This document shows positions 34,888-42,016 of a DNA stretch of 64,000 bases, in pieces; the stretch's first letter is position 1; every line of letters begins with the position of its first letter. A program made the translations under genes and the position numbers. Origin of the DNA: CAYREX01 sp964423505 (lineage in GTDB: Bacteria; Fermentibacterota; Fermentibacteria; Fermentibacterales; JCC-6). Where the stretch lies: positions 1 to 64,000 of the forward strand of contig CAYREX010000001.1 of the NCBI GenBank assembly GCA_964423505.1, written 5' to 3'. The notes under the pieces were generated by a model. That model was not told the DNA's origin. It made no database searches and saw only the letters and a program-made list of their open reading frames with translations.

Positions 34888-34926
34888 GGGCCGGGGAGGG
34901 GCGGGGGAGATGCCCCTCCCGGCCCC
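34888..34926. terminator. strong hairpin between convergent genes
   Basis: GGGCCGGGGAGGGGC (34888-34902) pairs with GCCCCTCCCGGCCC (34912-34925) with one bulged G. It lies between the 3' ends of the permease gene and the convergent msr gene, so it probably acts for both strands. No T-tract. Confidence 0.55.
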
Positions 34927-34932
34927 GGCGGC

Positions 34933-35868
34933 TCAGTCGTCGAACCTCTCGGTCCGAACGTGACAGTACGAGCCGCCTCCGCGTCTCTGCAGGTAGTCCT
35001 GGTGGTACTGCTCGGCGGGCCAGAACTCGCCCGCCTCCTCCACCTGGGTTACCACGTTGTAGCCGCCCTGCTCCAGCAGCTCCACGAGGTGCTCTATGGT
35101 CTCCCTCTGCTCGTCGCTCCCTACGAAAACCGCGGAGCGGTACTGGGAGCCGACGTCCAGGCCCTGGCGATTGTAGGATGTGGGGTCGTGCAGCTCGAAG
35201 AAGAGCCTGGCCAGCTGCTCGTAGCTTACCACCGAGGAGTCGAACTCGACCCTCACAGCCTCGGCGTGGCCGGTTCCTCCGGCGCACACGTCCTCGTAGG
35301 TGGGGTTCTCGACATCCCCGCCGGTGTACCCGACCGTCGTCTCCAGGACGCCCTCGACCTGTCCGAAGGCGTGCTCGATGCCCCAGAAGCACCCACCGGC
35401 GAAGATCGCGGTCTCGGTGCCGCCCGCCGGGACGAAGTCCATGGAGATGGAGTTCACGCAGTGCCTGGTGTCGGTCTCGGTGAAGCCCTCCCCCTCGAAG
35501 ACGTGGCCCAGGTGGGCGCCGCACTCGGCGCATAGAATCTCGGTGCGGAAGCCGTCGGCGTCCGTCCTTCGCTCCACCGCTCCCTCTATCTCGTCGTCGA
35601 AGGCGGGCCACCCGCACCCGGAGTCGAACTTGCTGGTCGACTCGTAGAGACCCGCCCCGCATCTCCTGCAGACGTAGGTCCCCTCCTCCCAGTGGTCCTC
35701 GTACTCTCCGGTGTACGGGGCCTCGGTGCCGCCGTGGACGATTACGTACTCCTCCTCCGGGGAGAGCTCCCGGTATCCGCTCATTTCGTCACCGCTCCCG
35801 GTTGTGGCCAGCGCCCCTGCGAGCCCCAGGAGGAGCCCGGCGCCGGCCGCTATGGATGCCAGTCTCAT
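34933..35868 (-). CDS. msrBA: exported bifunctional methionine sulfoxide reductase MsrB-MsrA
   Basis: 311 residues. MRLASIAAGAGLLLGLAGALATTGSG is an N-terminal export signal, so the enzyme works outside the cytoplasm. The MsrB domain comes first (about 30-147), with zinc ligands CRRC (67, 70) and CAEC (113, 116) and catalytic Cys137 in RHCVNSISMDF. MsrA follows (about 150-311) with GGCFWG (Cys160). This is the reverse of the A-B order of PilB-type fusions but is common in secreted forms. It repairs R- and S-methionine sulfoxides. GGGAGG precedes the ATG. The upstream gene encodes a TlpA-like thioredoxin lipoprotein, the likely electron donor (inference). Confidence 0.93.
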   Translation of the reverse strand: MRLASIAAGAGLLLGLAGALATTGSGDEMSGYRELSPEEEYVIVHGGTEAPYTGEYEDHWEEGTYVCRRCGAGLYESTSKFDSGCGWPAFDDEIEGAVERRTDADGFRTEILCAECGAHLGHVFEGEGFTETDTRHCVNSISMDFVPAGGTETAIFAGGCFWGIEHAFGQVEGVLETTVGYTGGDVENPTYEDVCAGGTGHAEAVRVEFDSSVVSYEQLARLFFELHDPTSYNRQGLDVGSQYRSAVFVGSDEQRETIEHLVELLEQGGYNVVTQVEEAGEFWPAEQYHQDYLQRRGGGSYCHVRTERFDD

Positions 35869-35979
35869 GTGGGACCTCCCGTCCGCAGGTGAATACCTCG
35901 CGGGCGGTGGAGGTTCCCCCCGGACCCGGGATCGCCGGCTCCCGCCGAAGCGGTCGGGCTTCCCGGGAGGGGAGCAGGC

Positions 35980-37191
35980 TCAGACGCCCAGGGCCTCCTC
36001 TATCGCCTCCCAGAGTGCCTCCTCGTTGGCAGGCTCCGAGCCCCTCGCCGAGAAGAGCACCGTGCCGTCCCGGCCGATGAGGTAGAGGGTGGGTATACCG
36101 GTCACCATGTAGTCCTCCGCCACCGGGTCCCCCTCCAGCACCACGGTGTAGTCGTAGCCGTGCTCCTCCATGAAGGCGGCCGGGTCCCCGCTCTCCCAGG
36201 TGTTGACGCCGACCACGGTCAGCCCGGAGTCGCCGTATGTCTCGTGCAGCTCCTGCAGGGTCGGCATCACGGCGGCGCAGGGTCCGCACCAGGTCGCCCA
36301 GAAGTCCAGCACCACCAGGCTCCCGCTGAGGTCCGCCAGGGACAGCGTGTCGCCCTCGAGCGTGGGGAGCTCCCAGCCGGGCGCCGCCTCCCCCTCCGGC
36401 AGGAATGCGGTGTAGGGAATTGCCTCGTACCCCTCCGGGAGCTCCATGACGAAGTCCTCAGGGGAGAGGCCAACGCCTGTCTCCAGCTCCGAGAGGGCGA
36501 GAACGCCGGAGCCTCCGACCCTCTCCACTATCCGCTCCACCTTCCTGGGCAGGAGGTCTGCGGAGCCTATCCACCACCGGGCGCTGACCCCGGGCTGGTA
36601 CTCGGCCAGCACCACCTCGCAGGGGACTCCCGACACGGTGTCCGTCCCCTCGTAGGAGAGCGGCAGCGAGAGCTCGTCGGTGAAGGGCGAGGGCAGCACG
36701 TACTCGTGCATGAGCCCGTCTGACACCGCCATCAGGAGGTCGTCCGCACCGTCCATGGAGTGACCGTACCTGAGCTCGCGGGTGCCCTCCAGGGACAGCC
36801 AGACGCTGTCACCGTCGGTGCAGGCGGTCATGGAGGGCCCCTCCACCCCGGCCGTGTCCACCGGCACGACAGTAACCCGCACGGCGGCCCTCCCCTCTCC
36901 AGGCAGCCTGAGGGCGGAGACCGTGCCCCGCTGGAACGGGATGGCTCCCTCCAGCTCGCCGGTCCCGTAGAACTCGAACGAGTAGGTCACCGACCGGACC
37001 GAGTCCACCGCGGCGTTGGCCTGCGTCATCAGCGCCAGCGCGGCGCCGTCCGCGGCTGGTCCCGGCTCCGTCTCTCCCGGAGGGATCGTACCGCTGGCGG
37101 TCCCCTGCTCCGGGGGCTCCTCCGGCTCGCCGCCGCCGCAGGCGGCCAGCAGCACCATCACCAAAGCTGACGCAAGAGCTGCCCTTGTCAT
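35980..37191 (-). CDS. TlpA-like thioredoxin-fold lipoprotein
   Basis: 403 residues from ATG 37191, which has GGAGG upstream. MTRAALASALVMVLLAACGGG is a lipoprotein signal with lipobox LAAC (Cys18). A 220-residue beta-rich region follows (DUF2092/LolA-like: SYSFEFYGTGELEGAIPFQRG ... ARWWIGSADLLPRKVERI). The C-terminal thioredoxin domain has FWATWCGPCAAVMPTLQELHETYG and the cis-proline IPTLYLIGRDG. It is therefore an envelope-anchored reductase or redox sensor. It lies 111 bp upstream of the exported msrBA gene on the same strand. Confidence 0.88.
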   Translation of the reverse strand: MTRAALASALVMVLLAACGGGEPEEPPEQGTASGTIPPGETEPGPAADGAALALMTQANAAVDSVRSVTYSFEFYGTGELEGAIPFQRGTVSALRLPGEGRAAVRVTVVPVDTAGVEGPSMTACTDGDSVWLSLEGTRELRYGHSMDGADDLLMAVSDGLMHEYVLPSPFTDELSLPLSYEGTDTVSGVPCEVVLAEYQPGVSARWWIGSADLLPRKVERIVERVGGSGVLALSELETGVGLSPEDFVMELPEGYEAIPYTAFLPEGEAAPGWELPTLEGDTLSLADLSGSLVVLDFWATWCGPCAAVMPTLQELHETYGDSGLTVVGVNTWESGDPAAFMEEHGYDYTVVLEGDPVAEDYMVTGIPTLYLIGRDGTVLFSARGSEPANEEALWEAIEEALGV

Positions 37192-37252
37192 CCCGCCTCC
37201 AATCGATGCATCGGTCCTCCCGCCGAACATGCACGAAGGGCACGACTCCCGC

Positions 37253-37258
37253 TATACT
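37253..37258 (+). promoter_or_regulatory. -10-like box TATACT
   Basis: TATACT lies 38 bp before the ATG at 37296, in the gap between divergent genes. The -35 region 17 bp upstream is poor (TGCACG). Confidence 0.35.
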
Positions 37259-37295
37259 AGAGAGCAGGCATTGTGAGCAGCTGGAGGGAGACGAC

Positions 37296-38096
37296 ATGGT
37301 CCCGAGACTGATCGCTCTGCTGTCGCTGGCGCTGGCCGCCCAGGCCGGCGACCCGGCAGCCGAAGTGGTCGAGGTGGCAATAGCGGAGGGCCCCGATGCC
37401 GCTCTATCCTACATCGATGAGAGGCCGCCGGAGGTCAGGCTCGAGCTCTACGACGTCCTCCGGGCCCACTACGTCTTCTCCGGCTGGGGCGGCGCGACGC
37501 TGGACGACGTTGCAGAGCTGGCCCGGACGGCAATAGACGACGCCCTGTCGCTATCCGAGGAGGCGGTGGACTCCGCGCTTTCCGTCTCCTACCTGGAGAT
37601 AGCGAACGTTTACAGCTTCAACCTCGCGGCGGACCTGGCCGAGTGCTGGCCGGGGGACACCCTCCCCCGGGAGGAGCGCCACTTCCTCACCGGCCTGGAG
37701 GCGGCGGAGAGGTGCCTGCAGTGGCGGGACGATCTCTGCAGGGGCGACTACCCGATGTACATGGCCCACTGGGTGGCCGGCATGCACCTGCTCTCGCTGG
37801 AGCGGCCGGAGGACGCGATGCTCCACCTGGAGACCTCCCTGGCCCACGCCGAGAGCATCGCGGTGGCGGAGGGGAGGCCGCCCGAGCTGGGGCCCGGGGC
37901 TGGCTTCGAGGTCATCCTCGCACACGGCTACATCGGCATCGCCGAGGACATGATGGGAAGAGGCGCGAGCCGGTACGGGGAGGCGCTGGAGGCCTTCGAG
38001 GGAGCGATGGAGGCCGAGCCGACCGACGCCGACGACTACGCCTTCGGGCTGGACCAGCTCCAGTGGGCCCGGGAGCGAGTGATGGAGGAGGAGTGA
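37296..38096 (+). CDS. exported TPR-like helical protein
   Basis: 266 residues from ATG 37296 (GGAGGGAG upstream). MVPRLIALLSLALAAQAGDP is a signal peptide. The rest is all-helical with TPR-like elements: EVVEVAIAEGPDAALSYIDERP, MHLLSLERPEDAMLHLETSLAHAES and YGEALEAFEGAMEAEPTDADDYAFG. Probably a periplasmic scaffold; no enzymatic motif is seen. The gene ends one base before a small open frame with a lipoprotein-like start (38098-38328), and the GGAGGAG in its last codons serves as that frame's ribosome-binding site. Confidence 0.75.
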   Translation: MVPRLIALLSLALAAQAGDPAAEVVEVAIAEGPDAALSYIDERPPEVRLELYDVLRAHYVFSGWGGATLDDVAELARTAIDDALSLSEEAVDSALSVSYLEIANVYSFNLAADLAECWPGDTLPREERHFLTGLEAAERCLQWRDDLCRGDYPMYMAHWVAGMHLLSLERPEDAMLHLETSLAHAESIAVAEGRPPELGPGAGFEVILAHGYIGIAEDMMGRGASRYGEALEAFEGAMEAEPTDADDYAFGLDQLQWARERVMEEE

Positions 38097-38097
38097 C

Positions 38098-38328
38098 ATG
38101 AGATTCATCACGACCCTGGTCGTCCTGACCCTTCTGCTGACAGCCTCTTGACCGGCCAACGGCGGGTCTCTGGACGAGACTCTACCTGAAGGCGCGGTTA
38201 CCATCGTCGAGACCACCGATCAGATAGTCTCCGGCCACGAGGTGACGGCGGGCAACGCCTGGGAATCGAGTCGGACGACGACAGCAGAGGAACCCTCACA
38301 CCTGTGCCCCTGCGGTGAGATGAACTGA
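38098..38328 (+). pseudogene. small lipoprotein-like gene with in-frame TGA at the lipobox cysteine (nonsense allele or selenocysteine candidate)
   Basis: ATG 38098 follows the TPR-like gene by one base and has GGAGGAG at good distance. The first 17 codons read MRFITTLVVLTLLLTAS, a lipoprotein signal, and codon 18 (38149-38151) is TGA exactly where the lipobox Cys is expected. The same frame stays open for 58 more codons (PANGGSLDETLPEGAV ... EPSHLCPCGEMN) to a second TGA at 38326. GGGTCTC (38164-38170) and GAGACTC (38176-38182) form a 7-bp stem (one G-U) with loop TGGAC, starting 19 nt after the TGA. The simplest reading is a Cys-to-stop mutation or sequencing error. Selenocysteine is the alternative. 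Confidence 0.45.
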
Positions 38329-38368
38329 ACCGGAGCCGCGAGCCGCTCCGGTAGAACGGAGGACGGTG

Positions 38369-39892
38369 ATGCCGGTCAGCACAGCAGTTCTCGCGGCAGC
38401 ACTGCTGGTCGCGGCAGCGGTTCCGGCGGGCCGGCCGGTCCAGACCGCAAACCCCGACCCCTTCTGGGTGGACCCGACTCCGGCCGAGCACGCAGAGCAG
38501 CTCTCCAGGTACGAGCCGTTCCGGGCATCGGTACGGATGGGCGTCCGGGAGACCCCGGATATGGCGGTCATCATCGAGGAGGGGCTCACGGACAGCGTCG
38601 GCCCCGCCCTGCTCCAGCGGTGGCTGGACGACATCCGGTCCGAGGAGTACACCGCCCAGCTCATCGAGGTGAGCTACGGCGAGCCCGAGGAGATAAAGGG
38701 ACTGCTGGACAGCCTCTACCAGGACGGCCTGGAGGGCGCAGTCCTGGTTGGCGACCTCCCGGCGGCCTGGATAGCCGTCTGGGACACCCAGTTGAACATC
38801 GGCGAGCAGCTCCCCTGCGACTACTTCATGATGGACCTGGACGGAGACTGGCTCGACCTCTGGGTAGGCTACCCGCGGGACAGCGTGCCCGGCCAGGACG
38901 GCTTCTACGACACCTTCGAGGGCACGGTCGACCCGGAGATATGGGTGGGCCGCATCAGGGTGGACAACCTCACCGGAGCGGGTGACCCGGTCCATCTGCT
39001 GCGGAATTACCTGGAGCGCAACCACCTCTGGCGCACGGGAGCTCTCCGCGACTCGTCCAGGGCTCTCTGCTACGTGGACGACGACTGGGCGGCCAACGCC
39101 GTTCTCTACGCCAGTTACATGGAGATGCTCTACGAGGACGTGGAGATGGTCTCCGAGCACGACTCCACCACCTCGCAGGACTACGAGGAGGAGAGGCTCA
39201 CCTCGGACTACGTCTGGGTCAGCCCCTTCGTCCACTCCAACCCGAGCACCCACTTCTGGGCCCCGTCGGCTGGGACCACCACGTGGGACGAGGTGCTGGC
39301 CATCGCTCCGGCGGCGCGCTTCTACAACCTCTTCGCCTGCTCCAACGCGAGATTCACCACCGGCAACTGCATGGGCGGCATCTACTCCATAGGAGCGCCA
39401 CACGGCCTGGCGGCGGTGGGAAGCACGTGCAGCGGCGCCATGCTCCGCTTCGGCTCCTTCTACGGCCCGCTGGGCGGAGGGGGCAGCCTGGGCGAGGCAT
39501 GGGAGGTCTGGTGGGCGGACATCGCCGGCGCCGGCTTCACCGCCCACGAGCTGAACTGGTTCATCGGCATGACGCTGCTGGGCGACCCCTCCCTGGTACC
39601 GTCCATGTACCTGACCGGCATCGGGGAGCGGACGCCCGGCATGTCGCCAAGCCTGGCCGTCGGCCCGAATCCCTGCGGCGGCACCGCTACGGCGGTGGTG
39701 GACCTCCCGGAGGGGAGCTCCGGGACCCTCTCCGTCTACGACCTCTCGGGCAGGCTCCTGGAGACCTCCGCAGTCGCTTCCGGGCGCTCGCGGCTCACCG
39801 TGGACCTGACCGGGACGGCAACCGGGACGGTACTTCTCAGGCTGGTCCACGGCGGCGGCACCCTGACGGGCAGGCTGGTAATTCTGGACTAG
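38369..39892 (+). CDS. secreted C25-like (clan CD) peptidase with FlgD-like C-terminal domain
   Basis: 507 residues from ATG 38369, with GGAGGA five bases upstream; GTG 38366 is possible. MPVSTAVLAAALLVAAAVPAG is a signal peptide. The fold is recognisable from LEGAVLVGDLPAAWI, DPEIWVGRIRVDNL and the order His (FVHSNPSTHFW, 289/295) then Cys324 (FYNLFACSNARF), as in gingipain-type enzymes, followed by GMTLLGDPSLV. It lacks the long propeptide of the peptidase at 28282. The FlgD-like tail (SVYDLSGRLLETS ... RLVILD) ends the protein. Substrate unknown. Confidence 0.82.
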   Translation: MPVSTAVLAAALLVAAAVPAGRPVQTANPDPFWVDPTPAEHAEQLSRYEPFRASVRMGVRETPDMAVIIEEGLTDSVGPALLQRWLDDIRSEEYTAQLIEVSYGEPEEIKGLLDSLYQDGLEGAVLVGDLPAAWIAVWDTQLNIGEQLPCDYFMMDLDGDWLDLWVGYPRDSVPGQDGFYDTFEGTVDPEIWVGRIRVDNLTGAGDPVHLLRNYLERNHLWRTGALRDSSRALCYVDDDWAANAVLYASYMEMLYEDVEMVSEHDSTTSQDYEEERLTSDYVWVSPFVHSNPSTHFWAPSAGTTTWDEVLAIAPAARFYNLFACSNARFTTGNCMGGIYSIGAPHGLAAVGSTCSGAMLRFGSFYGPLGGGGSLGEAWEVWWADIAGAGFTAHELNWFIGMTLLGDPSLVPSMYLTGIGERTPGMSPSLAVGPNPCGGTATAVVDLPEGSSGTLSVYDLSGRLLETSAVASGRSRLTVDLTGTATGTVLLRLVHGGGTLTGRLVILD

Positions 39893-39922
39893 GCAAGTAT
39901 CCAATTGCCAGGCACATGCATC

Positions 39923-39948
39923 TTGACCTCCGGTAGCGGAGGGTGCAT
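39923..39948 (+). terminator. hairpin between two secreted-protein genes
   Basis: CCTCCG (39927-39932), GTAG, CGGAGG (39937-39942), with further ATGCA/TGCAT complementarity outside (39917-39921 and 39944-39948). It lies about 35 bp after the peptidase stop. It may terminate that transcript or form a leader structure for the next gene. Confidence 0.4.
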
Positions 39949-39984
39949 CCATTCATCAGGGCCTACATGGAACGGAGTTGACAC

Positions 39985-40587
39985 ATGAAGCGAACGCACC
40001 TGCTTCCGCCGGTCATGCTCCTCCTTCTCGCAGCATGGACGTCGGCGGGCACGGGGGACTTAGACCGCTGGGGCCTGGTGGGCGTAGAGGCCTGGGGAGA
40101 GGTGACCGCCAACGGGCTCTCCTCCGGACCTCTCGAGGACGTTGTAGTTGGCGGGGCAGCCCACTGGTGGGTCTCCTTCGACGCGACCGGCTACGAGGAG
40201 ATGGTCCCGGGGCAGCTATGGAAGTACCCCCTGCTGTCCGGCACCTTCATCTTCGAAGCCCAGGGCGGCTCCATCTCGGGCGGGGTCTCCGGCGACCAGT
40301 TCATGCTGGTCCTGAACGACTACGGCGAGGACGGCCTCTGGTGGGCCTCGGAGGACGAGATAGGCTGGGGATACGACTACGACTTCAGGGTCAGGGATTT
40401 CTCCGGCTCCGTCTTCCCGACGCCGGACCTCTGCGAGCTGGAGGGCACCTACTACCCGGACGACTTCGACACGGTCATATGGAACGTGAACGGCCTGCTC
40501 ACAGTCTCGATGGACTCGCTGTACGTCACGCCGGTGATGGCCCTGGAGAGGGTGAGCTGGGCCGGCATCAAGGCGGTCTTCGACTGA
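39985..40587 (+). CDS. small secreted protein with SWAGIKA C-terminal motif
   Basis: 200 residues. MKRTHLLPPVMLLLLAAWTSAGTG is a signal peptide. The mature part is beta-rich and aromatic (HWWVSFDATGYEEMVPGQLWKYPLLSGTFIF ... DGLWWASEDEIGWGYDYDFRVRD), with no recognised family. It ends ERVSWAGIKAVFD, which parallels GSWGGIKALWSRP at the end of the otherwise different protein encoded at 17227-17892. ATG 39985 with GGAG upstream. Function unknown. Confidence 0.7.
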   Translation: MKRTHLLPPVMLLLLAAWTSAGTGDLDRWGLVGVEAWGEVTANGLSSGPLEDVVVGGAAHWWVSFDATGYEEMVPGQLWKYPLLSGTFIFEAQGGSISGGVSGDQFMLVLNDYGEDGLWWASEDEIGWGYDYDFRVRDFSGSVFPTPDLCELEGTYYPDDFDTVIWNVNGLLTVSMDSLYVTPVMALERVSWAGIKAVFD

Positions 40588-40610
40588 CGGTTCCCCCTTC
40601 GGGGTGAGAC

Positions 40611-41069
40611 TCAGCCCACGCTTGCCGGGTGACCCTCGTAGAACCGGGCGAACTCCGCGACATCCCCCTTCTTCAGGGGAAAGCCCTTCCACCCGGGGCC
40701 GCTCTCCCTCTCGCTCACGTAGATGCCCCTGGAGAGGAACGACGACCGCACCCTGAGCCGTCTCATCCTTCCCAGCTCCAGGAGCACGCCTCCCTCCGCC
40801 CTGGCGGCAATGTCTCTGAGAAGACCCTGCAGGGCCGAGACGTCCATAGACGGGTCCGAAAGGGCACCCTCCAGCAGCTCCCGCGCCGGACTGCCGTCGA
40901 CCTCCCAGCGGGTCGTTACTGCCCTCCTGCCCACCACCGCGCTGGTCTCCACCGGCAACTGCACAAGCAGCTCCGCGGTACCCAGAAGGCACCCCTTCCC
41001 GGTCCCGGCCGGCCCGACGTAGGGAACCTCCCTGGCAAACACATAGTCACGCCCCGGTTCGAGTCCCAT
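40611..41069 (-). CDS. hypothetical protein, 152 aa
   Basis: I do not recognise the family. ATG 41069 is chosen over upstream readings for its GGAGGAAG. The protein (MGLEPGRDYVFAREVPYVGPAGTGKGCLLGTAELLVQLPVETS ... LLRDIAARAEGGVLLELGRMRRLRVRSSFLSRGIYVSERESGPGWKGFPLKKGD) is cytosolic and alpha/beta. GPAGTGKG resembles a P-loop but is followed by strands not typical of ATPases, so I would not call it one. Single-gene unit convergent with the gene ending at 40587. Confidence 0.6.
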   Translation of the reverse strand: MGLEPGRDYVFAREVPYVGPAGTGKGCLLGTAELLVQLPVETSAVVGRRAVTTRWEVDGSPARELLEGALSDPSMDVSALQGLLRDIAARAEGGVLLELGRMRRLRVRSSFLSRGIYVSERESGPGWKGFPLKKGDVAEFARFYEGHPASVG

Positions 41070-41178
41070 GCTCTTCCTCCAATGCGGCTCATCGAGCGTT
41101 GGTACAGCAGGTGTATAAACGGTTGAACGGCCATCGGCCACTGCGGATTCTGTTCTGCCGGGGCCCGGGTCCTGGCGA

Positions 41179-41198
41179 TTGCTCAGAGTATTGAGCAA
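41179..41198. promoter_or_regulatory. dyad TTGCTCA-N6-TGAGCAA
   Basis: Perfect 7-bp arms (41179-41185 and 41192-41198) in the 323-bp gap between divergent genes starting at 41069 and 41393. The gap also has TATGAT (41335-41340) as a -10 candidate for the plus-strand operon and TATACA (minus, 41116-41111) for the other gene. Confidence 0.4.
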
Positions 41199-41392
41199 AT
41201 TCACACAAGGCATTGGGAGGAATCTCATATACCGGCGCAGACACGTCGACATCCTCCCGGGGAGGCTCTCGGAGCCGGCGGCATGCCTCTCGAGGAGCTG
41301 CTGACGGAACGGCCCGACAGGCTGCTCGCCAGCGTATGATACAGGGTGCGACGACCCGAGACGTCACCTGGAATCGTGAAGTGGGGGGAGCA

Positions 41393-42016
41393 ATGGGCGA
41401 CACCTTCGACATGCAGAGGCGGTACTTCACCGCGCAGATGGAGCGGCTCGGGACCAGCCCCGGGCTCAACCGGGAGATGATTGCCGACTGCGAGAGGCAC
41501 CTGGAGATGCTGGAGGAGGCCGGGGACCTCGAGCGGTTCATGGAGCGGGTGAAGGAGACCGGCAACATGGTCTCCACCGCGAAGGCCGAGTCGGCGGACC
41601 GCATCCGCAACAGGCGGAGGGTCTACGGGGCTCTGGGCCAGCAGAGGAAGGTGCGGGCAGAGGACCGCAGGCTCGAGGCGGTCCGCCAGGCGGCCACGCA
41701 CCAGGAGCTGGCGCAGCGCCTCGAGGAGCTGGAGCAGGGCGAGGAGGGTCCGGAGTTCCTCGAGAACAAGGCCATCATGGCGGTCGGCTCAATCATGAGC
41801 GCCGTCTTCCAGCTGGCCACCGATCCCCCCGGCTCTGCCGCCAGGCAGCGCAACCTGGCCAACCTGGGGGCCTACTGGACGCAGCTGCAGGAGGCCGACC
41901 CGGAGGCTTCCTGGGAGCGGCTCGTCTCGTACCCTCCCTACCGCGACAGGATAGTCTTCACGGGCGGCCAGCTCGAAACCCTTCGACCCGTCTTCGAGGA
42001 GGCCCGGAATGGATGA
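41393..42016 (+). CDS. helical protein of unknown function (207 aa), first gene of a pair
   Basis: ATG 41393 follows GGGGGGAG. The protein is almost wholly alpha-helical and charged, with heptad-like stretches (QMERLGTSPGLNREMIADCERHLEMLEEAGDLERFMERVKE; RRLEAVRQAATHQELAQRLEELEQGEE). No signal peptide or membrane segment. It is not assignable to a family. It overlaps the next gene by 8 bp, so the two products probably act together. Confidence 0.7.
   Translation: MGDTFDMQRRYFTAQMERLGTSPGLNREMIADCERHLEMLEEAGDLERFMERVKETGNMVSTAKAESADRIRNRRRVYGALGQQRKVRAEDRRLEAVRQAATHQELAQRLEELEQGEEGPEFLENKAIMAVGSIMSAVFQLATDPPGSAARQRNLANLGAYWTQLQEADPEASWERLVSYPPYRDRIVFTGGQLETLRPVFEEARNG

Noticed and set aside
38198..39952. 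584-codon open frame on the minus strand opposite the C25-like peptidase
   Set aside because: Antisense shadow with low-complexity composition and no ribosome-binding site; the plus-strand gene has a signal peptide, catalytic residues and sorting tail.
40984..41069. P-loop-like GPAGTGKG in the 152-residue hypothetical protein
   Set aside because: The following residues do not form the helix of a Walker A, there is no Walker B, and the protein is too small for a normal P-loop ATPase.
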